Made by a program: the position numbers and the translations under genes
Source: Imbricaverruca yamaguchii
Lineage: Eukaryota; Arthropoda; Thecostraca; Neoverrucidae
Length of the DNA stretch: 64,000 nucleotides
Assembly: GCA_034440575.1 (NCBI GenBank)
Contig: JAOTOL010001373.1
Span: 1 to 64,000 of the forward strand
Reading direction: 5' to 3'
Shown: positions 52,651 to 64,000 of the stretch, in pieces
Position numbering within the stretch: the stretch's first letter is position 1
Layout of the letters: the number at the start of each line of letters is the position of its first letter
Notes under the pieces: model-generated
What the model saw: the letters and a program-made list of their open reading frames with translations, nothing else
Told to the model about the DNA's origin: nothing
Databases searched by the model: none

Positions 52651-52864
52651 GGCGTGTTGCTTGTCCGGTGGTGATCGCGACTGGTTGGTGTGGCGCCGCG
52701 ACGCTGGCGTCAGCAATGTCGAGCTCGCGTGGTGGCGCGTGCGCACTTCCGCGCCTGCCGGCTGTCTGAAGTGCATTCGGCCGTCCGCCTGCCGCTGTTG
52801 GCCGGCCGGCTGCGGCGGCTGCAGGTGCGGCTGCTGTTCGCCTTCCGCCGCGGGCCGAGACGGC

Positions 52865-53335
52865 ACTGAATTTCTGACCCGGTACTGTACCTCTGAGCTA
52901 GCACTACCTCTGAGTGGGCATTGCACCTCTGAGGCGGGACTGCATCCCTGAGCTGATACTGTATCTCTGAGCCGACACTGAATCCTTGCTGACGCCTGAG
53001 GCACTGCACTTCTGAGCCGGCTACTGTACCTCTGAGCCGGCACTGTACCTCTGAGATGATACTGTATCTCTGAGCCGACACTGAATCCTTGAGCTGGCAG
53101 TGTCTCTGAGCCGGCACCGCACCTCTGAAGCGGAACTGTATCCCTAACCCGATACTGTATCTGTGACACGGTGCTGTATCTATAAACTGGCACTGTATCT
53201 CTGAGCCGGCAATGAGTATTTGAGCCGGCAGTGTGTCTCTGACCCGGCACTGTACCTCTCAGCCGACGCTGTACCTCTGAACCGGTACTGTACCTCTGTG
53301 CCGACGCTGTATCCCAGACCGGTGCTGTGTCTCCG
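52865..53335 (+). repeat. ~20-bp array (ctctgagccggcactgtac)
   Basis: About two dozen variable copies. The frames open on both strands are periodicity products. Confidence 0.9.
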
Positions 53336-56300
53336 AGCCAGCTGTTGTTCGGCTTCCGTCTCGGCGGGGTGGAGGGAGGGGGCGACGGCTGTGTGCTGTG
53401 TCTCCGTTTTGAATACAATCCCTCCGGGGTGAGATGCGGTGTGACGCTCGCGAGGCGCCCGATCTCGGCGCCCGCCGTCGACCAGCTGGTGTGAGGGATG
53501 CTGACGTGTCGTGGTCCAGCGGAAGGTGCTGCGGAACTGCTGAGGCTGGAACCGGGTTATGGGACAGAGAGAGAGAGAGAGATGGCTGGAGTTCACAGGC
53601 TGCATCGCGGGAGAGGTGCGCTGAGATGAATACCTCCACACTGGCCTGAAGTCCGATTTGTCTCGGTCATATCAGCCGAAGACGGCGATATTCGACGTGG
53701 AGGTAATTGACAATTGACGATAGGGAACAATTAAACTCGGTGATGAATGCCCGTGGCTTGTCCACAAAATGTCCACGATGTTGCCGGCATACTTGGAATG
53801 AAACAGCCTGCAACTGCTTGCAAACAAGTGCGGTCCCGTCGCGTCTCGTGGAAGTCTGTCCATGATGTGGAAGCTTCATTCACACATCAGTGGTCAGGGT
53901 TGACCATATTTTTCCCGAATTATCTATTACCTATTCCTATGTGGGTGGCACGCAAACAAATTCGGTCGTTTTACTCAGCGCACAGTTCGAAGATTCCATA
54001 CATACAAATTATCCGGAGGCGGTGTAGGGCACCCATGGTATCGAGAAAGAGTCACGCAGAGCCACACAGCACACAAAGACTGTTATTAAGCCCGAACACT
54101 TACTTGTATGAGGTACTGAAACATGCAAATCGATCAGGCACAAGGAACTGAGATGGTCTGTAAAAAACCTCGGGCTATGCAAAAAACATCGAGTCGCTAA
54201 TTGAAGGTAACTGGACATAAATGGAACGTGCCGTCTAGCAGAACATCGCGAACAGGGGAGATGGCAAGGAAGGTAATCAGGAACCAAAGCCGTCGGCCGA
54301 CGGCCTTAGGCCATTGCGATGGCCCCTCCGGGAAGTCTCTCGGGTTGACCTTTTCCGACCCCTTGGCTGCGACCGAAGCGACGCGTGCCCAGTGTGTCCC
54401 CGTTCTTGTTCCTGGCTACGCGGGTGGGGTAGGTACTGACCGATCATTTGAAGTACAAGATCCGTTGCGCATTTTCGTTTCCTCGGTGTCGTGCGTGGCG
54501 ACTGACCAGACTCGGCGATCGTGGCTGACTGCGTCGATGCACATGGTTCATCGGAGGTGATTGGTGTCTATTGCCGTACTTCCGCGGACTGCAGTCCCGA
54601 CGAGAGCGTAGAAATCGACAGTCCATGTACCGCGGCGCTCTCTCCTAGGGTTCTGAGCAAGTCGGGCATGCCCGAGCGCAGCCAGTTGGAGCCACAGCGA
54701 AGACAATGCGTTACGGCGTGTCTCTGCCCGGGTTCAACTACGTTAATCCCACTCGATACTTGTACTCGGGTATGCAGGAGTCAAGCTGGGATTTGCCTGG
54801 TTGGGCTGAACTTGGGTTTTGGTCGGCGTTCTCTGTACTTGGGACGGTGTTTCAGGCGCGGGGCGGACTGAACGTAGGTTTGCCCGATCCGGCAACTCGG
54901 GCTAGACGGAACTGATCCTGGTCGTGGCCACAGCAGAACTGCTGGCCGGTATGCGTGCCCTTCCCCAATCCTGAATGTACTTTCCACCACGGCTTCGGCT
55001 TCGTCCGTCCCCAACGTTAATCGAGCGAGGTACCTATATCAAAGAAATGTTTTCACCCATCGACAAATATAACTATATCAATTTCTGTGATCTGAAAATA
55101 AGGTGGGTGAAATCCGATAGCTTTTGGTTGGCGGGGGACGGGAGATAAATTACTGTGTTCGGCACTTAGCCCCCACACCAGCCTCAATGTTTTTTATTCG
55201 ACACCCCTGATTTCCAAGCCATCCTCAGAATGGCTTTTAGAGTGGAAGTGGAATCCTCACCAGCCCGAATAACTAACTAATGATTGTGAACAATTAACAT
55301 ATCCGGATTCGGAGAGCTGGTAAGCATCCTAGGTTTAGTGGTCCGTGAGAAAATGACACTACGCGAGATGAGAGGCCTAGGAAGCAGCGGCATCTCTTGT
55401 GCGCTTTCGTAACTTACTTTAATAGAGATGGTCAAACATATAATGGAATGCATGAGGTTGCATGTGCATCGGACAATTGGACTTCATGATGAGATTGCAT
55501 GATAATCTACGCTTTATTTCAATTAGTAGCTTTACGCATGTTTGATAACTAGATCACGTAAATACTTGGCAGCAGTTCTTCGTCTACTCTGACCGTGGGT
55601 ATGCAGGTTAGCATGAGCAACTTGGTACTTGATAACAAATATAGTGCCCACTACTAGAGTTGCGAAAGTTTGTAAACTTGCCCGCAGGGTAGGTGCGCAT
55701 CGCAATGTTTTGATTGTGGATTTAACGTAGGCGTGTGTAGTTAAGTTGACGCATCCGATAAGATTACTTCATAATTATTTTCACTTCATACCGCAGGGTG
55801 CTTCGGTACGTTGGCTTGGCTTCTTTATTGGTTGAGCGTAAGCCAAAACCAGTATGCGCAACAAATGTCACGCTGGAACTTCATATCGGGACTATCTGAT
55901 TTTTAAATTTAATTCTTATAGAGTTGATTTATGTAATGCGGATTTCGACGAACAAATGTGTTGCGATGTTCTTTTTACCACTCTACTCTAGTGCCTACAC
56001 TGGCCGAGCACGATTATTTATGCTTCACGAACACCTGTTGCATTTCAGGCTTCTTCAAAATGGAAATATGTCTTGCATTTTTAGTTGCCCGTTTTTGTGC
56101 CTACTTGCCTGACTTATCACCTGTGCCATTGCCTTTGCCAAAATGTGGAATTATTGCTTGGTGCTTTGATGTAATCTAATCTACATTAGACACTGATTAA
56201 CATGAACTTCCTGGAATGTTATTAATGTGTTGTAAATTGCCATGATTGCAATTATCTGGATATAGTACTTTACATGTACTTCTTTAGAGTAGGTATTTGC

Positions 56301-57179
56301 TACTAGTGATGCATGGTGGGATGTGCATAGGTTGGAAACACAGTTCATATCTGTGTTATGTGAGTTGTAGTCTGGGTTAGATTTGTGCTTTGCAATCCTA
56401 GGTGCAGAGATGTTTGGTCAGTTGAATATTGAGAGGACATTTCCCTTCAAACCTATGACATCAGAATCCAAATTTTGGCATTGCAGTCAACATTGAGCAT
56501 TTCATTGTGAAAGTTATTGTCAAACAACCCTGCTCTATGTCCAAATTTGAACAGAGATTATAATTGTACAGAGAGGCTAAAGCTCTGGATGTCAAAAGTG
56601 CAGTAACAACCTATTTTTTCCAACACTTGGTGGAGACAAGGATGGGATGACATTTACTCAAGGAGAAAGGTCAATACAATTGGATTGCATTCTTCATTGA
56701 ATGGTTAAAACAATTCTGGTTTAATGCATTCACATTTTATTGTGTACTGGGAATCATATATGCTATATGCTCAAATATATCCGCTATTCAGATTACCTGA
56801 TGCAGTTAGATCATGACTATAATTGCATTGAAATACAGCACAACTACAATGCCACAAGTGTTTGTGATAGCAAGACAGTATGTTCAAATTCATTGTACTT
56901 GTGCATAGGTCCGCATGGATACAAATGGTAAATTTGTGGTTTAGGGTTATTTGAATGCACAATTTGAGGGTCAAGGGTCAAGATCATGTGACCACCCATT
57001 TATTTTGCAAAAGTTTTTTTTCAGTTGACAAGAAAAGAAATGCAGAAACAGTCTTGCAGTTGTGTTATGTATAATTTAAGAAAAACTGCCATCCTCCCCT
57101 CCCTCCAAGTAATTGAGGCAAGGTATCATTTTCAGGCATAGTACACAGCATTCTGAAGTACTAGATGATTAGTGACATG
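53336..57179. other. unassigned intergenic sequence
   Basis: 3.8 kb. It contains a (GA)n run near 53570 and several short unrelated frames (for example 54521-54871 and 54706-54915) with no domain I can name. 55000-57100 is AT-rich. Confidence 0.35.
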
Positions 57180-58815
57180 TAAATGTAGTACCGGTTTTCA
57201 AAACAGGAAGTATGAAGTGTGTGGGCAACTGCAGGCCAGTCAGTTTAACCTTAATAGTTTGCAAATTGCTAGAAAAACTTGTCAAGCAGAATATACAAAC
57301 CTTTGAATAGGCACAATCTTCTAAGTGACACTCAACATGGATTTCAATCTTGAAGATTTTGTTTAACTCACCTATTGGAGTTTATGGGGTATATAGCTAA
57401 AGTAGGCAATCAAAGCAGGATGGATGTAGTGTACCTGGACTTTAGCAAAGCTTTTGATAAAGTTCAAAATGGGCATTTAATTCAGCAACTAGAACTGCAT
57501 TTGATTGATGGATATGTTCTAGGTTGGATTGAAGCATGGTTAATGGGAAGGAAACAAAGGGTTGTGTTAAGTGGATGTAAAATGTGCAGAAATGTGTAGT
57601 GATGTCAGGTTACCTCAGATGACCTTGGTGAGGTCACTGAGAAAAAATGTCAGCAGTAACATCGAGCAAAGCTTCCAACTACATGCCACAACCATTGTGA
57701 GATCATTCCAAGAGCAAATATGTAACCAGGAGACATTTGTATATTTTATTGTAGCCCTTTAATGGGGAAGCCATGTTCGCGACATGACCTAAGGTCAATG
57801 CTATGAAAAATGACATACACATTATGGTCCCTGATGAGATCATGATGTGTTACAAGTTTAAAATAAATCCCCAAATTATTGTGGAAGTTATGCCACCTAG
57901 AACTCCAAGTGTAGTTGGGTCACTTCACCTGACCTAAGATGACCCAGGGTTAAAAATTAATGAGGACATGCAGAAAAGACCAATGAGCAGTCATGTGAGG
58001 TTTGGCCTTGCTAACTCGATTAGTATGACATCAAACTAGGAAAAACCACTGGGCAGATATCTGCCCCCGGATGTACGAGGGTTAATAGGAGCATGAAGCA
58101 TCAGAGCAAAGAAGTGATGAAAATGCTGTACTTGGCCTGTGTTTGACCCTACTTGGAATATTCTATACAGGCATGGAACCCCTACTTAGAAAATCATATA
58201 GATATGTTAGAAAGAGTGCAGTGCAAGGCTGTTAGGCTCATCAGTGGTCTAGGTATCTTAGCATATGTGGAATATGGGGAAAGACAAATGTAATTGGATA
58301 TGTACTCACTGAAATATAGCAGAGTAAGGGGTGATATGATGTTAGAAAGAGTGCAGTGCAAGGCTGTTAGGCTCATCAGTGGTCTAGGTATCTTAGCATA
58401 TGTGGAATATGGGGAAAGACAAATGTAATTGGATATGTACTCACTGAAATATAGCAGAGTAAGGGGTGATATGATTGAAATGCATGAAATCATTACATGG
58501 CTAGATCAGGTCAATCTGAATGATACCCTGTCTATTTAGACTATCACATATGGGTCCTCAATTAAGGTTTGACAAATCAAGGTGTAAGACAATTAAGTGA
58601 GAACAGGTCTTCAGTTAAAGTATTGTTGATCAGTGGAATAGTCTGCCTGCTGATGTTGAGGGGATTCCCTCATTAAACCAATGGGCACTGTATGACAGAA
58701 GCAGTCGATGTGCCCCTAAGCCCAAATAACCAACCAACCCTCATTCAACCATTTTTTGATGGGGTGGACAATTATTTTAGGTAGGAAAATCATTTTTTAG
58801 CTCTAAGGGGTGGTA
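57180..58815 (+). pseudogene. CR1/L2-like LINE remnant: reverse transcriptase
   Basis: Starts with VPVFKTGSMKCVGN.RPVSLT, then QHGFQ, then MDVVYLDFSKAFDKVQ, the core reverse-transcriptase block, and WLMGRKQRVVLSG. After about 480 bp of unrelated or deleted sequence the C-terminal part resumes near 58085 (MLYLACVRPYLEYSIQAWNP). A 135-bp stretch is tandemly doubled (58206-58340 and 58341-58475). A solo tail element (58683-58740) sits near the end, which runs into (AT)n at 58823. Stops and frameshifts make it inactive. Confidence 0.85.
58683..58740 (+). repeat. solo SINE-tail hairpin element
   Basis: gggcactgtatgacagaagc then agtcgatgtgcccctaagcc and a caaataaccaaccaacc tail. Inserted in the LINE remnant. 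Confidence 0.72.
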
Positions 58816-58821
58816 GGCAGT

Positions 58822-58922
<101 letters not shown>

Positions 58923-59159
58923 TAAGTGTGTGTGCACTGTATAGGCCCCTTTAGGTGGGCATGTATGGAGTCTGATAATTTTTTTTAATCATGCTGATAA
59001 ATTGAGTATTATACTAGCTATATTGGGCACATTATACTCCAGTATTATATTATACTACTATATAGGGTGTACCTAGTGGTGGATTCAACACCAACATACA
59101 GGTGTGTGATGCTGGTGTGATTGACTATGGTAGAATGATTGGGCATGATTGGAAGAGTT

Positions 59160-59709
59160 GGAACTGCTGAGGAGTGTGATATGCAATATCAGGTGAATGG
59201 TGCTAGATAGGCTCAGGTGTCATTTTGTTGAAACTTCAGATAATGGATTTATTGGGGTGTGACATGTACTTTTTTGGTATCTTTTCTAGATAGGCTTAAC
59301 CCAGATGAGCCCCTGTGGCTCTTAGTTAGCCATAGCACTATGACTTTATAATTTAAATGTTTCTAAAACTTTTCCCATGAATACCTTAAAGCACAGTAGC
59401 TAATAATGTCATGTACTGGATTTCTTAAAGATCAGGAACTGCTGAGGAGTGTGATATGCAATATCAGGTGAATGGTGCTAGATAGGCTCAGGTGTCATTT
59501 TCTTGAAACTTCAGATAATGGATTTATTGGGGTGTGAGCATGTACTTTTTTGGTATCTTTTCTAGATAGGCTTAACCCAGATGAGCCCCTGTGGCTCTTA
59601 GTTAGCCATAGCACTATGACTTTATAATTTAAATGTTTCTAAAACTTTTCCCATGAATACCTTAAAGCACAGTAGCTAATAATGTCATGTACTGGACTTC
59701 TTAAAGCAT
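59160..59709 (+). repeat. 275-bp tandem duplication of a LINE 3' tail
   Basis: ggaactgctgaggagtgtga at 59160 and 59435 begins two almost identical copies. Each contains gatgagcccctgtggctctt, which resembles the LINE tail at 16205. Confidence 0.9.
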
Positions 59710-61087
59710 TCCTAGCAATGTTTTTGCCTACGATTTTTGTTGATGTATTTACATTTGGAATAGGTGTCAAGCATGTCCATGTGATCAAATTATAATTGTG
59801 AAATATTAGCTACATATTAACAATATCTTGATATTACATACAAATTTGCACTTGAATGTCAGTGGGCATTTTACTTTTTGCACACAGACTAGGAGGGGAT
59901 GGATTCACCTACCCATCTTGCTTTTAAAAGATGCCTCAAATGCATGGTTATGAAGTAGTGACTGTCATATTTTGAATAAGGTATCACATATGAGCCAATT
60001 TTGTTTGTTTCTGAATGTGCGAACTATGGAGATGCAAAGTTGCTCAGGTGGCCTTTCCATGGGTTTTTGTCAGCACTCTGGTACACTCTCAAACATATTT
60101 TGTCAGCACTCCGGCTGTTGACAGTGTAATTACATTTATTTTGCATGCCATGTTCTTCATGTGCAAACAAGATCACCACAGCAAGAGATCACCAGATCTC
60201 TTGCTGTGAGTGGGAGACTGCCACAGCAATCACACCGAGGCCTTCCTCTCGTGAGCATGGTGTGTTGCTAGGGATGGTGACGTGCTGCAAATGTGGTCTT
60301 GCCGTTCATTAACCAGGTTGCTTCAGATCAGAAGGATTTAGGTAATCTAATGTCTTGCAGTTGTATTGGTATGATTCAGGCAATCCAACATCCATTGGTT
60401 TTAGATGATGCAATTTATTTATTTGTTTATTCATTTCACGGTACATGCCATCTACTTGCAGTGGCTATTGTGAACATTCCTGTATATTTAGGTGATTTAA
60501 CATTGTAGGCTTTAGGTAGTCTAAGATCTGTATGTTAGGTTTGGTTAAGTTACATTGCAATAGGTAGGGTTTGGTCAAGTTGTTTAATTCATTTTACACC
60601 ATTCTTCACTAGCCATTTCCCACACAACGCTTCTTTTATACACTTCTCTCATGATTTTCATAGAGAGGAAATCATATGCAAGTGCATTAAAAAAAAAATG
60701 TTGTCCTGCTGTTACCTCTGTGCTATTTGATCCTGGCTTTTCAAGTCATAAAGGTATCAAGTGAGGATTATTTAGAACCACAGGGGTTATTTTTGTTAAG
60801 CTTATAAAGGGAAGTTGCCATGATATATGAACAAAGGGCAATGAAGCCAGTAATCAATGTCATCCTCAGTTCTAGGGAAATTATCTTGACAAAATAATGT
60901 AAGGAAATATATACTACCCAAAAAACTGGTTTGTGCATATTTGCACTAGTAGTGGTCCAAGTAATATGTAAAACTGGTTTGCATATTACTTGGAGTGGCG
61001 GAAGTGTAGCTAATACCATTATGGCATGGGTATGCACATGTGAATGGCATTGCAGTGCACTTGTCAGTTGAGCTGTAGTACCGACAT
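59710..61087. other. unassigned AT-rich sequence with two hairpins
   Basis: cacagcaagagatc (60177) pairs exactly with gatctcttgctgtg (60195-60208) over a 4-base loop. tccaagtaatatg (60956) pairs with catattacttgga (60982-60994) over 13 bases. No gene supported. Confidence 0.45.
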
Positions 61088-61212
61088 GGGCACAATATGG
61101 CCATAGTTGTCAACACACCTCCAAGCCCTGGGTGTGAATGATCAACCCTGGTCAATGCGCCCTAAAGCCCAAATAACTAACAAACTAACCTCCAAGCCCA
61201 AATAACTAACTG
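61088..61212 (+). repeat. composite solo SINE-tail elements
   Basis: gggcacaatatggccatagt begins one diverged copy. ggtcaatgcgccctaaagcc with an aaataactaacaaact tail is a second, and a third tail (ccaagcccaaataactaact) follows. Confidence 0.6.
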
Positions 61213-61456
61213 TAGTACCAGATGTGTTAAAGTCCTGTTAATGAGCCTGTTGTGGCATCAGTGACAATGCAGGCCACCTCCACCCCCTCGTCGCTCAGCC
61301 TTAGAATGTCTGTTGGGAGCAGTGACTCCATCTGCCCTGTTAGGCAGATTACATTTTTAGGCATGTATTGATAATCTGTCAGGCAGATTATCTGTATACA
61401 TGTATTGATCAAGCAGTGGCCTCTGGATAAATTCGTCCACACTCCTGATGTTTTTT

Positions 61457-61494
61457 GGGGTTTAGGGGCGCATCGACTGCAGAGGTCATGCAGC
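61457..61494 (-). repeat. partial solo SINE-tail element
   Basis: ggggcgcatcgactgcagag then gtcatgcagc, the reverse-oriented stem region. Confidence 0.55.
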
Positions 61495-61589
61495 ACACTC
61501 CTGATGTTTGCATGCACCATGTGGCGCCTTCCAACTGTGGCTCCGGTATGTTTTTTAGCCTCTCCTCGTCCTGACCTCACAGTGCTGCA

Positions 61590-62410
61590 ACCAACTGGGA
61601 ATTGTGCTGTGCCCTCCATTGCAGTGTGCTGTGACATTGCCTAAGATGTGTCTCCCTGTGCCACAGGGTTAAAATAATGGTTTTTCGTTAGGTGGGAGAT
61701 GTTGAAACGAACATACTGGGATGTCGAAATTTGCCATGGAATTAGTGTCATTTATAATGCTTTTGATTCCTCAGACTCAATTTCCAGCTGATGGTATACG
61801 TTCCAAGGAGCAGGATGTCGATACTTCTTGGAGAAGGATGTCGAATGAGTGTTCCCAAAGTGGTATTTTCCAACCTATTTCACCAATAATGTATCATTGC
61901 TGTGCCATGCTGTGCCTAAGGTGTGCCACTCCCTTTGCCAGGCTGTGCTGTGCCCTCTATTGCAGTGTGCTGTGGCAATGCCTAAGGTGTGCCACTCCCT
62001 TTGCCAGGCTGTGCTGTGCCCTCTATTGCAGTGTGCTGTGACAATGCCTAAGGTGTGCTGCTCCCTTTGCCAGGCTGTGCTGTGCCCTCTATTGCAGTGT
62101 GCTGTGACAATGCCTAAGGTGTGCTGCTCCCTTTGCCAGGCTGTGCTGTGCCCTCTATTGCAGTGTGCTGTGACAATGCCTAAGGTGTGCTGCTCCCTTT
62201 GCCAGGCTGTGCTGTGCCCTCTATTGCAGTGTGCTGTGACAATGCCTAAGGGTGTGCTGCTCCCTTTGCCAGGCTGTGCTGTGCCCCCTATTGCAGTGTG
62301 CTGTGACAATGCCTAAGGTGTGCTGCTCCCTTTGCCAGGCTGTGCTGTGCCCCCTATTGCAGTGTGCTGTGACAATGCCTAAGGTGTGCCGCTCCCTGTG
62401 CCAGGCTGTG
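61590..62410 (+). repeat. 66-bp array before the PDZ-GEF-like exon 1, interrupted by element 'M'
   Basis: The unit is ctccctttgccaggctgtgc plus tgtgccctctattgcag, tgtgctgtgacaatgcctaa and ggtgtgctg. Seven to eight copies run from 61905 to 62410. One detached copy at 61598-61660 is separated from the rest by the M element at 61668-61895. Each unit contains an acceptor-like ctctattgcag|t. The array ends about 65 bp before the start codon at 62476. Confidence 0.9.
61668..61895 (+). mobile_element. dispersed element 'M' copy inserted in the array
   Basis: Begins at a CAGGGTTAAAATAATGG terminus and continues ggatgtcgaaatttgccatg and ggaattagtgtc-type sequence as at 22348. The CAGGG start is typical of hAT elements. 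A repeated CTGTGCCA flanks it, but the host array itself contains similar words, so that duplication is not decisive. Confidence 0.6.
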
Positions 62411-62432
62411 CCGTGACAACGCCATCCCACTG

Positions 62433-62479
62433 ATGACGCGATAAGCCGGAAGATGCCGCGGTGCTCGTTACCGCTATGA
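62433..62479 (+). promoter_or_regulatory. two upstream ORFs, the second overlapping the main ATG
   Basis: ATG ACG CGA TAA at 62433-62444, and an 8-codon frame from ATG 62453 (MPRCSLPL) whose TGA (62477-62479) overlaps the main start codon (62476-62478) as ATGA. If both lie in the mature 5' leader, ribosomes would have to scan past them or reinitiate. Confidence 0.45.
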
Positions 62480-63249
62480 GTGATATCAAGCTAGATCCAA
62501 GATTTCTGGTCAGTCTGAAGAGAGATCCAGAACAGCGGACAATAGAGGTGGGTGGCGTGGCCGGAGAATAAGCACACAACAGGGAGAAATAAAGGGGGGT
62601 TAGTATGCCTGAAGGTGGACCTGACAGTCTGGTACAGATTATCATGCTGCCTCTGAGTCTCCGATGACAGTCTTGTATAGATTGTCATGCTGCCTCTGAG
62701 TCTCCGATGACAGTCTTGTATAGATTATCATGCTGCCTCTGAGTCTCCGATGACAGTCTGGTAGAGATTGCCATGCTGTCTCTGAGTCTGATGGCAATCC
62801 TGGTTCTGGTTGTAGTTGGTTGGTTATTTGAGTTTTAGTGCACATCGGCCAGGTTTGGCCATTTAACGCCCGGCTCTGGTTGTCATGTCATCTCTTACGT
62901 CAGTCTGGCACCGATTATCATGCTGCCTCTGAGTCCCCCATGGCAATCCTAGCGCCAATTGTCAGGCTGCCTCTGAGTCTGACCACAATCCTGTTGCCGA
63001 TTCCCATGCAACCTCTGACACCACCTGAGGTGCCTGTGATTTGTGTGCTGCTGCCGTGACACAGGTCTGACGCTACGCCTCTAACGCCACCTAACCTAAC
63101 CTGACGTGCCCATGCCGCCAGGACTTGCACACTCTCTTTGAAACCCTGCAAGAGTTCGAGGCGCTCTCGAACCTTCGCGAAGCGGCGCTTCGCTCACTCT
63201 GCAAGGCAATCCGCTACGACCGACGGGACAAAGACGACATACTCTACTT
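62476..63249 (+). CDS. PDZ-GEF / RAPGEF2-6-like, first two coding exons (runs off window)
   Basis: Exon 1 at 62476-62547 encodes 24 residues (MSDIKLDPRFLVSLKRDP then EQRTIE) and ends in phase 0 at GAG|GTGGGT. Exon 2 at 63122-63249 has acceptor catgccgccag and encodes DLHTLFETLQEFEALSNLRE then AALRSLCKAIRYDRRDKDDI and LYL. It ends in phase 2 at ACTT|GTGAGT. The junction ERT.EDL..IY..L...EALSNLRE is the N-terminus of PDZ-domain Rap GEFs (RAPGEF2, RAPGEF6; fly PDZ-GEF/Gef26), just ahead of their cyclic-nucleotide-binding-like domain. These proteins activate Rap1 at cell junctions and membranes. The rest of the gene lies to the right of the window. The choice between RAPGEF2 and RAPGEF6 cannot be made; invertebrates usually have one gene. 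Confidence 0.85.
62625..63010 (+). repeat. ~48-bp repeat in intron 1 of the PDZ-GEF-like gene
   Basis: agattatcatgctgcctctg plus agtctccgatgacagtctgg recurs about seven times with variants (for example tagagattgccatgctgtct). A tail element (62816-62872, minus) is inserted in it. Confidence 0.88.
62816..62872 (-). repeat. solo SINE-tail hairpin element
   Basis: gttggttggttatttgagtt then tagtgcacatcggccagg and ggccatttaacgccc. A diverged copy. Confidence 0.55.
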
Positions 63250-63314
63250 GTGAGTACAGTCTCTCTGACACACTCTTCTCAGTCAAAATGTACGTTTTGA
63301 TATTGGAATTCTGA

Positions 63315-63495
63315 CAACCAGTGATAAATTACTCGTGAAACAGGGTGGAATATACCACTTTTAGAACGTTCAATCCACATCCTTCTCCAAGGAGTATCGA
63401 CATTCTGCTCCTTGGAACCTTCACCATCAGCTTGAAGTGCCTACACCATTAGCTCGAATTTGAGTCTGAGGCATCAACAGCATTTTAAATGACAC
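63315..63495 (-). mobile_element. dispersed element 'M' fragment
   Basis: Reverse-oriented middle part: gtggaatataccacttttag, cacatccttctccaaggagt and tttgagtctgaggcatcaac match the complement of 22440-22580. Confidence 0.65.
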
Positions 63496-63597
63496 TATTT
63501 CTGAAGAATCTGACTCCTACTCTCTGATGACTCTACTTGTTAGTTAACTTTGACATGTTCTATTTACTATTGGCCCACATGTGGGTATAGTCTGCAA

Positions 63598-63896
63598 CAG
63601 TGTCCGAAAATTACTTCACCATTAACTGTGTGGATGAAGAAAGAAGTTGCTTGGGAATGGTGAAAGATTGGAAGAAAATAAAGGATCTCCACTTAAGGAT
63701 TAAAAAAGCAGAATGCTGTTGTAATACACATATTTCACTTCAGTCACATGCATTTTACATTATTTAGCAGTTGTGTGTATAATGACTGCCCACACATCAT
63801 GTGGCAAAATGGTAAAAACCTAAGGCAAGGATGAAATAGCACAATTCCATTAACTGTGAATTTCCAGGCCACATCGTCAATTATTTTACACTGGTC
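63598..63896 (+). repeat. dispersed repeat 'P', copy 2
   Basis: Second copy of the ~280-bp repeat at 25113-25395, with a small insertion (gttgtaatacacatat near 63718). It lies in an intron of the PDZ-GEF-like gene. Confidence 0.75.
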
Positions 63897-64000
63897 TGCA
63901 ACCTATTAGTATAGTCTCTGATGGCACACTGGGCTCACACATGCACTCTGACAAAAAGCTGTGCTGAGGTTTTGACGACGTACTTGATTTGGGAATGCGA

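Noticed and set aside
52690..52870. Possible final LMF2 exon with a basic tail (GC-rich frames ending RRGPRRH)
   Set aside because: Three overlapping frames are open, no phase-compatible join is compelling, and the C-terminal membrane exon with an in-frame TGA at 49404 already gives a plausible end. Only cDNA could reopen this.

Overview
The window is nuclear DNA of an animal, most likely an invertebrate. It has spliced genes with GT-AG introns, CR1/L2-like LINE remnants, many tRNA-derived SINEs, foldback and TTAA-flanked DNA elements, and a great deal of minisatellite DNA. Coding exons are strongly G/C-biased at third positions. I cannot name the species. An arthropod, perhaps a GC3-rich crustacean, or a mollusc would fit, but nothing in the sequence settles it. 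Layout: (1) 1-18.6 kb holds a small secreted EF-hand gene (16-366), a start-less inverted relative of it (11854-12123, minus), a 2.26-kb foldback element (2295-4555), a TTAA-flanked element (4912-6245), an old tandem duplication (8528-9710), two LINE remnants and long stretches with nothing recognisable. (2) 18.7-49.4 kb is one gene on the plus strand, reconstructed here as 15 coding exons with consistent phases and 634 codons. It is a lipase maturation factor (LMF2-like) multi-pass ER protein. (3) 49.4-62.4 kb is intergenic: tandem repeats, SINEs, a LINE reverse-transcriptase remnant ending in an (AT)n tract, and duplicated 3'-tail sequence. (4) From 62476 to the right edge is the start of a second plus-strand gene, whose first two coding exons match the N-terminus of PDZ-GEF/RAPGEF2/6 Rap guanine-nucleotide exchange factors. 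The striking feature is how the LMF2-like introns are built. In at least six introns the tandem array is made of the exon's own 3' end plus its 5' splice site, amplified from about 4 to about 50 times. In four introns the 3' splice site, often with the first bases of the next exon, is amplified as well. In most arrays only the exon-proximal site gives a readable protein, because the other copies bring in-frame stops or frameshifts. Three arrays (introns 5, 6 and 9) keep the reading frame, so use of later donors would add 7-, 28- or 12-residue steps. The array after the last exon amplifies the stop-codon region, and an array also abuts the first PDZ-GEF exon. A second theme is a modular SINE superfamily in which different tRNA-like heads are joined to a shared central hairpin and a shared CCAA-type tail. 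The tail domain also occurs alone about 15 times as a short element of roughly 57 bp with a GGGCGC/GCGCCC stem.
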